Source of the DNA: Chinchilla lanigera
Taxonomy: Eukaryota; Chordata; Mammalia; Rodentia; Chinchillidae
Direction of reading: 5' to 3'
DNA: 64,000 bases
Assembly: GCF_000276665.1 (NCBI RefSeq)
Contig: NW_004955481.1
Location: 100,899 to 164,898 of the forward strand
Under the pieces are notes generated by a model. That model ran no database searches and was not told the DNA's origin. It was given only the letters and a program-made list of their open reading frames with translations. The position numbers were made by a program, and so were the translations under genes. Every line of letters starts with the position of its first letter. The stretch's first letter is position 1. Of the stretch, positions 46,761-58,439 are shown one piece after another.

Positions 46761-49700
46761 ATTCTACTTCCTCTCTTTTATCAACTATCTCACTTGATTT
46801 TATGATATTTTCATGTGAGTAAGCATTATCTCTTCTCTGTCTGATTCACTTCAATATTCTTAGGCTTTCCCTTCCAACCCTTCCCTCTTGTGTCCTACAA
46901 ATACCCAAAGTTGGATGAACAGTCTTTGCCCTCTAGCCTTGCTCCTACTATAGTTAACCTCATCCACCTCTCCATCATATCCCCTATCTCTCTTAACCCA
47001 TCTCCACAACAGAGTGAAATCACTCTAGTAAATAGGAAAACATTGCATATAAGTTCCTGATATAAGTTCAGTTATGTTATATAACTGTAGAACTTGCTCT
47101 TATGGTTAAAGATATCAGGCTAATTGTTACAACAATTTGTCAGTAACCAGGCTGTGCTTGAATCTATTGTTATTGCTAATTGTACTACTTTGGCCAAGAT
47201 GTCATGCATGTTATAATTAGTTTTTCTCCCCTGTATGACAACACTGTGACTATGGAGGTGTCATAACCAACGCTATAGTCCAGTTCCAAAAGAATGAGCC
47301 TTGAGTCAAATAGATAGCAACTACAAATTATTAATATAGTGGGAAGGTGGGTTCTTGGGATAGACATAGAGACCAAGAATGACCTACATCTAGAAGATAT
47401 TCTGGGGAAAGTCATCTCCTGAAGAAGTCATCTCCTGGAAAAACATCTCCTGGAAAAGTCTCAAGATCAGGAATGCAATAATCTAACATAAAAAGTCTAC
47501 AACCATCAACACAGAAAACAAAATAACAAAAACTAGAAAATAACAAAATGCAACCCCCAAATCCCAGCCCAACCAGGAAAAGTCCAGAGCACTAAAAGGG
47601 GAAATCAGAAACAAACCACTGGAAATCTCTGAAAAGATAGCAGTGGAAGGGAAAAAACAAACAGCAGAGCCCATAGAAAAAATAATGTGTAAGGTGCAAA
47701 AAGAAATGATAAAAATGAAAGACATTCAAGCAGACACAGATTAAAAAAACAGAGGAGCTAAGGAAAATGATGGAAACCATGAATGCCCAACATAGACAAG
47801 AAATGGAATCAATGAAACAGATCCAAACATAAATCCAGGAGATTAAAAACACCATTGTAAGCATACACAATCAATCGAATGAAGGCAAAGATAGAACATC
47901 AGTCCTAGAAGACAGGAATGTTACTAGCAACCAGGAAAAGATATCTTTAAAAATACCAAGGAACCATTAAATTCAACCCAATAGTTACAAGATGAAGCAA
48001 AGAAGAACAACATAAGATTGATTAGAGTATGTGAAAATACTGGAGACAGTGCAAAAACCATTAAAAACCTCTTCACAGAAATAAAGACAAAAAATTTCCC
48101 AAACATGGATAAAAATTTTGACATACAAATGAATGAAGTATACAAACTCCAAATAACCATGACCAAAATAAATCTACACCAAGTCATATAATAATCAAGA
48201 CTTAAAAAGGTCAACATAAGAACAAAACATTAAAAGCAGCTAGAGAAAAGAAATAAATCACCTATAAAAGAAAGCCCATCAGAATAACAGCAGACTTCTC
48301 AGCACAAGCCCTGAAATCAAGGAGAACCTGGAGTGAGGTATTTCAAGTCCTAAAAGCAAATAATCTTTAACCCAGATTAGTGTACCCTGAAAAACTATCT
48401 TTCAAGGTCAATAGAGAAATAAGATACGGCCATGACAAAGAAATTCATGACTACAAAATCAGCTCTACAGAATGCTCTGAGGGATATATTAGAAAAAGAA
48501 AATGAAGATTACAAATGCATGAACACCAATAGAAAGAAGCCACCAAGCACGTCAAGCAGTTAAACAGAGGTAAAAGAAAGGGAACCAACAATAGGAAAAT
48601 AACATGAAAATCATAAGCCAATACATATCAGTTATAACCATCAATGTAAATAGTATCAACTCACCAGTCAAAAGAAACAGACTGGCAGAAAGAATCAAGA
48701 AGGCAAGATCCAACAATATGCTGCATTCAAGAAACACATTTAACCCAAAAAGAAATTCATAGATTAAAAATCAAAGGATGGAAAACAATCCTACATGCCA
48801 CAGGAACCCAGAAAAAAGCAAGGATAGCTATTCTATTTGCAGACAATATAAGCTTTAAGCCAAAGCTGATCAAAGGAGACAAGGAAAATCACTACATACT
48901 TGTTAAGGGAAAACCCCAAGAAGAGATAACAATTATAAATATATATGCACCAAACACTGGTGCACCCAATTACATAAAACAAATATTAACAGATATGAAA
49001 AACCAAATAAACACTAACATGATTGTAGTAGGGTGCTTAATACCTCACTCTCACAAATAAATTGATCAACTAGACAAAAAAAGAATCAAAAACAGAATAT
49101 GAGAATTAAATCAAGCCTGTGAACAAATGGATTTGATAGATGTCTACAGAGTGTTCTACCCCAAAACATCAAAATGCACATTCTTCTCAGCTGCCCATGG
49201 GACATTCTCCAAAATAGACCATGTATTAGTCCACAAAAGATGTTTAAGTAAATGTAGAGAAATTGAAATCATTTCTTGCAAAGTATCTGACCAAAGCACA
49301 ATGAAACTGGAAATCAATGACAAAAGAAATCATAAACTACACAATCACATGGAAATTAAACAACGCACTTCTTCTGAACAACCAATGGGTCAAACAGGAA
49401 ATTAAACATGAAATTTTACAGTATATACAAATAAATAATAATGCCAATACAACATACCAAAAGTTATGGAATGCAATGAAAGCATTCCTAAGAGGGAAAT
49501 TTATAGCAATGAACTCTCACATCGGGAAAAAAGAATGAACTCAAATGAACAACCTATTGTTGAACCCCAAACTTCTAGAAAAAGAAGAACAAATCAAACC
49601 CAAAGGTCATATGAGGGAGGAAATCATAGATAAGAGCAGAAATTAATGCAACTGAGACTAAAAAAAAATACAATCAATGAATCATATAGTTTGTTCTTTA

Positions 49701-49981
49701 AAAGAATAAATAAAATTGACAAACCACTAGACAACCTCATGAAAAAGAGGAAAGAAAAAACACAAATTCAAGCAATTAGGAATGAAAAGGGGGAAATCAC
49801 AACAGATCCTACAAAAATTCAGATCATCAATACCTATTCTGAGAACCTATGTTCTAATAAGATGGAAAACAGAAGAAATGGACAGATTCCTAGACACAAT
49901 TGAACTGCCAAACCTACATCAAGAAGATATAAAAATTCTAATGAGCCCATATCAGCCAATGAGATTAAAAATGTAATTAAA

Positions 49982-50056
49982 GAGCTGGGGATATACCTCA
50001 GTGGCACAGCACCTGCCTGACAAATGCAAGGTCCTGAGTTCAATGCCTGTTATGAA
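49982..50056 (+). mobile_element. ID SINE, older copy, inside L1
   Basis: 'agctggggatatacctcagtggcacagcacctgcctgacaaatgcaaggtcctgagttcaatgcc' is more diverged than the other IDs. The target duplication aaaatgtaattaa lies on both sides (about 49968-49980 and 50058-50070). Confidence 0.9.
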
Positions 50057-50727
50057 AAAAATGTAATTAAAAATTTACCAACAAGGGGAAAAGCCCAGGT
50101 CCTTATGGACTCACTGCTAAATTCTATAAGAAATTTAGAGAAGAGCTAATGCCACTAATGCTGAAATTCTTTAAGGAAATTGAAAGGAAAGCAGTACTTC
50201 CAAAATCATTTCTGAAAGCAAATATTACCCTGATTCCAAAACCAGAGAAGAACCCAACCAAGAAAGAAAACTACAGGCCAATCTCCCTAATGAAAATAGA
50301 TGCAAAAATTCTCAATAAGATACTGGCAAACAAAATGCAGCAAATCATCAAGATTATAAACACTGACCAAGCAGAGTTCATCCCAGGGATGCAAGGATGG
50401 TTCAGTATATGCATAACAATAAATGTAATACATCATATTAGCAGAATGTAAAACAAAAATCACATGATCATCTCAATAGATGCAGAAAAAATATTTAGCA
50501 AAGTCCAATACCAAAATTACTTCACCTTAGAATTCAGACAAATCTAGCAGTGATGGGAGGGTTTCACCAAGTCAACATATGGAATGTTAGAGCCTCCTGA
50601 AAGAAGGCACACTGATTTAGTATCCTCACATCCAAAGACAATGTATACAATTCAGAAGAAATTCATGTCCTGGTGGCATTACCCTTTAGTTCACCTCCCG
50701 ACTCATGCCATACCTTAGACCACCAGG

Positions 50728-50908
50728 TGGGACAGGTCTGACCCCTGGGAAAGCCAGGTCCACTCTGTGATCTTCTGGGAGAGGCTGAATCTGATGCACC
50801 ACCTCCCACCACCATCGAGGGGCAAGTCTGACCCCCTGGAAAACCCAGGAAGGTTTGGGGAGCTGCCTGGGAGGAGAGGCTCAGTGCTCTGCTTCCTACA
50901 TCAAAAAT
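50728..50908 (+). repeat. Two tandem monomers in L1 5' UTR
   Basis: 'ggtctgacccctgggaaagccagg..gggagaggctgaatctgatgc' recurs about 90 bases later as 'aagtctgaccccctggaaaacccagg..ggaggagaggctcagtgctc'. Rodent L1 promoters are often built of such monomers (established for mouse). Confidence 0.65.
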
Positions 50909-53824
50909 GACAACACAAAGGAGCAAGATGCAAGCTCAGAACTTCACCCCATCCAGAACAAGTCCAGGAGACATCAATAGAGGAGAGCTTGGAAGTCTTG
51001 CACCTGAAATTTCTGAAATGATAGCAACTGAAGTAAGAAACAACTCCATCAGGACATAGAAGACATCAGATGAGAAAAAACTTCTCAGGCAAAAAAAAAA
51101 AAAAAATGACAAGAATAATGAAAGAATTGCTCAGCACATCTAATGAAGACATGGAAGATAAAAAATAGTGAAGTATAGAAAAATGATGGAAATCTTGAAG
51201 GAACAATATAGGAAAGAATTAGAATATATGAAACAGATTCAAAGAGATATCCAGGAAATTAAAAATTCCATCAAAAGCTGGCAAAATCACCTGAATGGAG
51301 CTAAAGATCAACTTTCACATCTTGAAGATAGCATTGCAGCTAATCACTGTGAAAAGAAAGATCTGCTAAAAATAACAAGGAACCAGCAAATAACAAGTCA
51401 ACAGCTGCAAGACAATGCATAGAGAAACAATGTAAGACTAATAGGTGTCCATGAAACAGCAGGAGTCAACACAAATGACATAAAAAAAATTTGCAGAAGT
51501 AATAGCAGAAAATTTCCCAAGCATCAAAAACGAATCTTACATACAGGAAGCAAGGCATATAGAACTCCAATTATCCCTAACCAAAATAAAACTACACCCA
51601 GATATAATAATAATCAAGATCCCAGAAAGCCAGCAGAACACAATATTAAAAGCTATTAGAAAAAAGAAACAGATCACCTATAAAGCAAAGCCCATCAGAA
51701 TCACAGCAGATTTCTCAACACAAACCATCAAGTCAAGAAGAGCTTCGAGTGAAGTATTCCAGGTCCTAAAAGAAAACAACTTTGAGCCCAGATTGATGTA
51801 CCCTGCAAAACTATCTTTCAAATTTAATGGAGAAATAAAATATTTCCATGACAAAGAACACCTGAAGAACTTCGTGAGCACCAAACCAACCCTACAAAGA
51901 GTATAACAGATATTCTAGAAAGAGACAAAAATGACCACAATTTCAAGAATAACAACACAAAGGAACCACCAAGCAGAGCAAGCAATTAAACAGAAGGGAA
52001 GAGTAGGGAACCAACAGAAGGAAAATAACATGACAAAGATAAGCCAATATATATCAGTTATAATCATTAATATAAATGGCCTCAATTCACCAATCAAAAG
52101 AAGCAGACTGGCAGAGTGGATCAAGAAATAAAATCCAACAATATGCTGTATAAAAGAAACACATTCAACTCAAAAGGAAATTCATAGACTGAAGAATCAA
52201 AGGATGCAAAACAATTGTCCATGTGATAGGAACCCACAAAAAAGCAGGGGTAACTATCCTGTTTACAGATAATGTGAACTTCAAGAATGATCAAAAGAAA
52301 CAAAAAAGGTCACTACATACTTGTGGGGGGAAAACTTCAAGAGCAAGAGATAACAATCATAAATATCTATGCACCAAATACGGGAGCACCCAACTATATA
52401 AGACAAATTTTAACAGACATGAAAACTGAAATAAGCAGTAACACAATTGTAACAGGGAACATTATCACCACATTGTCACAAGGAGGTAGATCAATTAAAC
52501 AAGAAATCAGCAACAAAATAACAGAACTAATCCAAACTTCTGAGCCAATGAACTTAGTAGACCTTTACAGAGTGTTCCACCCAACAACATCAGAATACAC
52601 ATTCTTCTCAGCTGCACATGGGACGTTCTCTAAAATAGATCACATACTAGCACATAGAATATAGTTAAGTAAATGCAAAGGAACTGATACTTTCTCATGC
52701 ATATTATCAGACTGTAGTGCAATGAAATTGGAAATTAATGACAAAAGAAATCACAAAAACTCCATAAACACATGAAAATTAAGTAATACCTTCCTGAGCA
52801 ACCAATGGGTTACAGAAGTTGAACACTATTTACAATCAAATGAAAACACAGATACAAATTACAGGAACCTGTGGGATGCAATGAAAGCAGTCCTCAGAGA
52901 GAAATCTATGGCAGTGAATTCCCATATCAGGAAAGCAGAATGAGCACAAATAAACAATCTTATGCTGCACCTCAAGCTTCTAGCAAAAGAAGAGCAAGTC
53001 AAGCACAAAGCTCAAAGAAGGGGGGAAATTATAAACATCAGAGCATAAGTTAATGCAATGGAGAGAAAGAAAACAATACAAAGAATTAATGAATCAATGA
53101 GTTGATTCTTTGAAAGAATAAGTAAAATTGATAAACCCCTAGCCAACCTTATCAAAAAAGGAAAGGAAAAACTCAAATTCAAGCAATAAGGAATAAAAAG
53201 GGTGAAAATCACTACAGATCCTGTAGAAATTCAGAAGATTATCAATACCTGTTTCAAAAATCTTTACTCTCATAGGATGGAAAACACAGAAGGAAGGGAC
53301 AGATTCCTGGGTACATATGAATTACCAAAGCTGAATCAAGAAGGGATAAAAACTCTGAATATCAGTTAATGAAAACAAAAATGTGATTAAAAACTTATCA
53401 ACAAAGAAAATCCTGATGAATTGATTCACTGCTGACTTCTCCAAGAAATTTAGAGAAGATTTAATGCCAATACTCCTCAAACTCTTCAATGAAATTGAAA
53501 GGGAAGCAAGTCTCCCTAACTCATTTCTGGAGGCAGGTATTATACCAAAACCAGAGAAAGACCCAACTGAAAAAGAGAATTACAGGCCAATCTCCCTAAT
53601 GAACATAAATGCAAAAATCCTCAATAAGATACTGGCAAACAGAGTGCAGTAAATCATCAAGAATATTATACACAGTGAATAAGTGGGATTCATCCCAGAG
53701 ATGCAGGGATGATTCAATATATGCAAATCAAGAAATGTAATACACCTTATCAGCAGAGCCAAAGACAAAGAACACATACATGATCATCTCAACAGATGCA
53801 GAAAAAGCTTTTGACAGTGTTCAA

Positions 53825-53922
53825 CACTCGCTTTGTAGCTCAGGCTGGTCTCAAACTCACGATGATCCTCCTGTCTCAGCCTCCCAAGTGCTGGGATTAC
53901 AGACATGCACCACCACACCCAG
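53825..53922 (-). mobile_element. B1 SINE fragment inside L1 ORF2
   Basis: 'tttgtagctcaggctggtctcaaactcacgatgatcctcctgtctcagcctcccaagtgctgggattacag..ccaccacacccagct'. No poly-T head is present, and some L1 sequence around the site is missing. Confidence 0.88.
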
Positions 53923-54235
53923 CTAGAATAGTTTTTACCTCAATCTGATCAAAGCCATCTATGACAAACCAACAGCCAACATTGTACTAAATGGACAAAA
54001 ACTGAAAGCTTTCACTTTAAAATTGGCACAAGACAAGGATATCCACTGTCACCACTCTTATTCATATAGTTTTGCAAACATTAGCCAGAGCAATTGGACA
54101 AGAGAGAGAAATAAAAAGAACAAGGATAGGAAAGGAAGAAATGAAATTATCATCATTCACAGATGACATGATACTCTACATGGAAGACCCCAAAAACTCC
54201 ACCAAGAGAGTCCTACAATTAATAAATAAATTTAG

Positions 54236-54344
54236 GGGGCTGGGGATTTAGCTCAGTGGCAAAGCGCCTGCCTGGCAAGCGCAAGGTCGTGAGTTCGGTT
54301 CCCGGTACCGGAGAAAAACCAAAAAAAAATAAAAATAAAAAATA
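54236..54344 (+). mobile_element. ID SINE inside L1 ORF2
   Basis: Consensus-like ID with the ggtaccggagaaaaacc tail. The 15-base target duplication aataaataaatttag lies at 54221-54235 and 54345-54359. Confidence 0.96.
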
Positions 54345-56033
54345 AATAAATAAATTTAGTAGCATAGCTGGAAACAAAGTCAACACTCAAAAATCAATAG
54401 CATTCCTATACACAAACAACAAATACACTAAGAGAGAAATAAGTGAAAGCATACCTTTCACCATAGCATCAAAAAAACTGAAATCTTAGGAATCAATCTA
54501 GTAAAAAAAGTAAAAGATCTATACAGTGAAAACTATACTACTCTGCAAAAAGAGATTGAAGAGGATTTTAGAAAATGGAAAGATACTCCTTGCTCATGGA
54601 TAGGAAGGCTCAACATTGTGATAATGGCCATACTCCCAAATTTATTATATAGATTCAAAGCAATCCTGATCAAAATACCAATAGTATACCCCATAGATCT
54701 AGAGAAAACATTCCTAAAATTCATCTGGAACCAGAAGAGATCCAGAATTACAAAAGCAATCCAGGGCAACAGAGACAGGGCAGGAAGCATCACAATCCCT
54801 GACTTAAAATTATACTACAAAGCTACTGTGGTAAAATCAGCATGATACTGGCAAAAGAAACACACCTCAGGATCAGTGGAACAGACTGGAAGATGCAGCC
54901 ACAATCACAAACACACTCAGCCACCTTATCTTTGACAAAGGGGTAAAACAAATTCACTGGAAAAAGGATAGCCTCTTTCATAAATGGTGCTGGAAGAACT
55001 GGCTTTCCACATGCTGAAGATTAAAACTAGACCCATGTCTATCACCATTCACTACAATAAAGTCACAATGAATTAAAGATCTAAATATTAAAACAAAAAC
55101 ACTAAATCTAGTGGGAGACAAAGTAGGTAAAAATCTTGAAAACATAGGGGTAGGCAGAGAGTTCATAAACCAAAACAAACTGCATGGGAAATATTTGAAA
55201 GAATCAACAACTGGGATTTCATCTTCTTGAAAAGTTTTTTCACATAAAGGAAATCACCAACAAAGTAAAAAGAAAACCAACAAATTTGAAAAAAATTTAG
55301 CCACTGTCCCTCAGACAAGGACTTCTATCTAGAACATGTAAAGAATTTTTAAAAACCAGGCCCCCCCAATCGAAAAATGGGTATCTGAGATGAACACACA
55401 CTTCGCAGATAAAGAAATACAAATGGTGAATATATTTAAAAATGTTCAACATCATTAGTCATTTGAGAAATGCAAATTAAAACAACACTGAGACTCCATC
55501 TCATATCAGAATGTCTATCATTAAGAAATGAACCAATAACAAATGCTGGAGGGGTTGATCCCTTCTCCACTGTCCATGGGAGTGTAGACGGTGCAACCAC
55601 TGTGGAAATCAGTCTGAAGATTCCTCAGTAAACTACAATTAGAGGTCCCATTCAACCCAGGTATTTCCATTTTGCCGATTTTTCCAGAAGAACTGAAAAC
55701 ATCATACCACAGTAATATATGTGCTCCTATGTTTATAGCAGTGAAATTTGTAACACCTAAATCATGGAAACAACCCAAATGCCTCTAAACTGAGAAATAG
55801 ACAAAAAGATGTGGTATTTTTATACAATGAAGTATTATTCAGCTATAAAGAAAAACAAACTCAAGGCTCTTTTAGGTCAATGGATGCAACTAGAGACCAT
55901 ACTCATAAGCGAAATAAGTCAGACTCACGTGTGTAAACATCATATTGTCTCCCTAGTTTAAGAACCTGAAAAAGTAAATAAAATCTGAAAGGTGCAATAG
56001 ACATCGTGAAAGGAAAAGAAACTGCTCAAAAGG

Positions 56034-56243
56034 NNNNNNNNNNNNNNNNNNNNNNNNNNNNNNNNNNNNNNNNNNNNNNNNNNNNNNNNNNNNNNNNNNN
56101 NNNNNNNNNNNNNNNNNNNNNNNNNNNNNNNNNNNNNNNNNNNNNNNNNNNNNNNNNNNNNNNNNNNNNNNNNNNNNNNNNNNNNNNNNNNNNNNNNNNN
56201 NNNNNNNNNNNNNNNNNNNNNNNNNNNNNNNNNNNNNNNNNNN
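56034..56243. other. Assembly gap (210 N)
   Basis: Unresolved bases at the purine-rich part of the L1 3' UTR, the same relative position as the gap at 42850. Confidence 0.99.
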
Positions 56244-56613
56244 TGAGTAACCAATTTGAAGATAACAATATGTAATAAAACAACCATTGTTAATTTCCTA
56301 TCACCTTGTTCGAAATTCTGTATCATTTTCATTGTTTTTGGGTTGTTTTTGTTTATGTCTATGTATTTGTTCACTTGTTTTTGTTCTTTTCTCTTTAAAA
56401 TAAAAAAGACGGGGAAAGCAGTGTATTCCTGAAGACTCATTAGGAAATTGAATTTGGAGAAAATGTCTCTCTTTTGCCTCCTCACCTCTGAGTGAAGGCA
56501 AGCCTGGCTTCTCTCAGCTCAGAGATTTCACTAGAGCCGAGGCTCTAGGAGAACAAAGCATTCTGTAGTCTCTGGTCTGGCCTCATCACCTTGATCTCCA
56601 TGGGTTACTTTGT

Positions 56614-56711
56614 TTTTTTGTTTTTGTTTTTCTTCTGGTACCAGGAATCGAACTCATGACCCTGTGCTTGCCAGGCAGGTGCTGTGCCACTGAGCTAAAT
56701 CCCCAGCCTCT
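56614..56711 (-). mobile_element. ID SINE
   Basis: Antisense ID, mildly diverged ('ctggtaccaggaatcgaactcatgaccctgtgc'). The 15-base target duplication catgggttactttgt lies at 56599-56613 and 56712-56726. Confidence 0.96.
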
Positions 56712-56726
56712 CATGGGTTACTTTGT

Positions 56727-57300
56727 AAGGGTAAATAGTACTCTCTGGGCTTCACTGTCCTTGTGTAATAAATGCAGTCAATAAGTCCCCTAGTTGCCCT
56801 TATGGAACTACATGAGAGGTAGAGTATGGAGTTGGGTATAAGGCCTTTTTGAGAGACTCAAAACTATAAAAAGTTATAAAGCATCATTATTTGGCTCATT
56901 ACAGGTTTGTATTGCTTATCAGTTTGTAGCTCTCTAAACCCCTACTCCCTTCTGGGAAAACTAATTTTTGAAGTCCCAGAGGATGACACTACAGTAGTTG
57001 GAGCCGCATGACAGAATGATTTCATCTTTCTCTCATTTTCTTATATATGGCCCCTCCTTATTAGCTGGGACAAGGGCCTGCACAGGGTCTGTCATTCTTT
57101 CTCTCCCTTCAACAGAAAACTTGTAGCCCAAGAACCTGTAACAAGGTAGGTACTCTCTCTGCAGGTTTCCTTCTGCTCCTTGAGAAGGCATCTGAGTGGC
57201 TACCAAGTGAGTCAAACCTCCTAATTTACAGATGATTCCATAGGGGAAAAGTCATGATTCAGATAATACATGAAGACAGAGAGAAAGAAGTGGGAGATGG
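56727..57300. other. Gene-less stretch, nothing recognised
   Basis: Mixed intergenic sequence; no coding features. Confidence 0.4.
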
Positions 57301-57307
57301 GAGTCCT

Positions 57308-57454
57308 GATTACAGACACACACCTGTAATCCCAGCACTAGGGAGGCTGAGACAGAAGGATCGTTGCAAGTTTGAGGCCAGCCTTGGCTACAAAATGAGC
57401 TCAAGGCCAGTCTGAACTCCATAGCAAGATCCTGTCTCAAAAAAAAAAAAAAAA
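57308..57454 (+). mobile_element. B1 SINE
   Basis: 'cacctgtaatcccagcactagggaggctgag', 'aggccagccttggctacaaaatgagctcaaggccag' (internal duplication) and 'gatcctgtctc' followed by A16. Confidence 0.93.
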
Positions 57455-57645
57455 GGTGGGACATGGAGGTACATATTTTAATCCCAGCAGTCTGGAGACT
57501 GAAGCAGTGACATAGAAAGCTTGAGCCAATTCTGGACATGTTAGTGACATAGTGAGATCCTGGATCAAAATAAAATCATAAAACATCAAAAGAGCTAGGG
57601 ATGTATCTCAATGCAAAGACCCTGATTCAATACCCAATACAGCAC
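57455..57645 (+). mobile_element. B1-dID dimeric SINE
   Basis: A diverged 7SL-type left half ('ggtgggacatggaggtacatattttaatcccagcag', 'agtgagatcctggatcaaa') is followed by an ID-like right half ('gagctagggatgtatctcaatgcaaagaccctgattcaatacccaatac'). Confidence 0.78.
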
Positions 57646-57649
57646 AAGG

Positions 57650-58308
57650 AGAAAGCAACGGTGCTGGAATGATCCTATACTAGGGCACATTGCCTGATCT
57701 GGCAAACTTCTTGTCTTGAATCTCCTTTCTGTTTCTATTGGAGTGTTAGGGCATTCCAAGAATCCAGCATTCCTGCCAGGGCCTGTTCCTCAGAGTAACT
57801 TGAACCACAACCCTACATCAGAGACCCTGATTAGGTCTTCATCATCACATGCATAAAATTTTTAGCTGGGTTGTCAGAGGAAGGAGTCATGAACTCTGGG
57901 TATGGAGAGCCTGAAGCTCGTGCTGGATACCTGACTGTGTTAACCTAGGAGTACTTCATGTCATCATCATGACTTCATGAAGAAAGATTTTTTTGGATGA
58001 ATAGACAATCCCAAAATCTTGGTAATGATGAGTAAGTTTCACCTCTATAGATTTAGGGTCACAGGGCTTATCTGTGAGGTGTATTCTTTATGCCCAGCCT
58101 TATTCACAGGCCCTAATCCTCCTACTTGCCAAACACTTTTGGGCTCCTTTCATCAAGAGGCACAGGTAACATGAATAGATTATTTTAACTACTGGTAAAT
58201 GAGTCCTTACAAATGCTCCCTTTAGACAAAGGGAGCTGGAATGCCAACAGCAGGGCATCTGTGCCATTTACTCAAGCCTGTACCTCCCTTAAAGCATATC
58301 AATGTCTG
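57650..58308. other. Gene-less stretch, nothing recognised
   Basis: No coding features or identifiable repeat. Confidence 0.4.
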
Positions 58309-58421
58309 GGGCTGGGGATTTAGCTCAGCGGCAAAGCGCCTGCCTGGCAAGCGCAAGGTCGTGAGTTCGGTTCCCGGTACCGGAGAAAAACCAAAAACCA
58401 AAAAAAAAAAAACAAAACAAA
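58309..58421 (+). mobile_element. ID SINE
   Basis: Consensus ID with a tail of accaaaaacc, A12 and (caaaa)n. A perfect 18-base target duplication aaagcatatcaatgtctg lies at 58291-58308 and 58422-58439. Confidence 0.97.
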
Positions 58422-58439
58422 AAAGCATATCAATGTCTG

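Larger units (their letters stand above)
45960..50512 (+). mobile_element. L1, 5' region to mid ORF2, degraded and 3'-truncated
   Basis: 5' boundary uncertain. 46440-46760 is a long T-rich tract. ORF1-type sequence lies at about 47550-48420 (coiled-coil part, then 'gaacaacataagattgat'). ORF2 follows from about 48590: an endonuclease with the QETHLTQKEIHR-type segment and INIYAPNTGAPNYI (near 48930), and an RT part with NYRPISLM (near 50270). There are many stops and frameshifts. The homology ends near 50512 with no 3' UTR. An ID interrupts it at 49982. Confidence 0.88.
50650..56412 (+). mobile_element. L1, near full length, degraded, with nested SINEs and a gap
   Basis: A GC-richer 5' UTR with two ~90-base monomers (50728-50908) is followed by ORF1 at about 51050-51900 (coiled-coil EQYRKELEYMKQIQRDIQEIK, then RNNVRLIGV). 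ORF2 runs from about 52031 to 55230: endonuclease NIYAPNTGAPNY and [34 protein letters not shown] and a [13 protein letters not shown] catalytic site near 54155. The 3' UTR ends 'tttctctttaaaataaaaaag'. Multiple stops and frameshifts make it inactive. A B1 fragment (53825) and an ID (54236) sit within ORF2. Confidence 0.92.

Noticed and set aside
47483..48217. Hydrophobic minus-strand frames resembling membrane proteins
   Set aside because: Antisense shadows of A-rich L1 ORF1, which reads as Phe/Leu/Ile-rich on the other strand.
33165..56412. Host protein genes in the 33-56 kb open frames (RT-like and coiled-coil)
   Set aside because: They are fragments of L1 ORF1 and ORF2 with stops and frameshifts.
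7911..58421. tRNA genes, suggested by A- and B-box sequences
   Set aside because: All are ID SINEs with A-rich tails and target duplications; they derive from a tRNA but are not tRNA genes.
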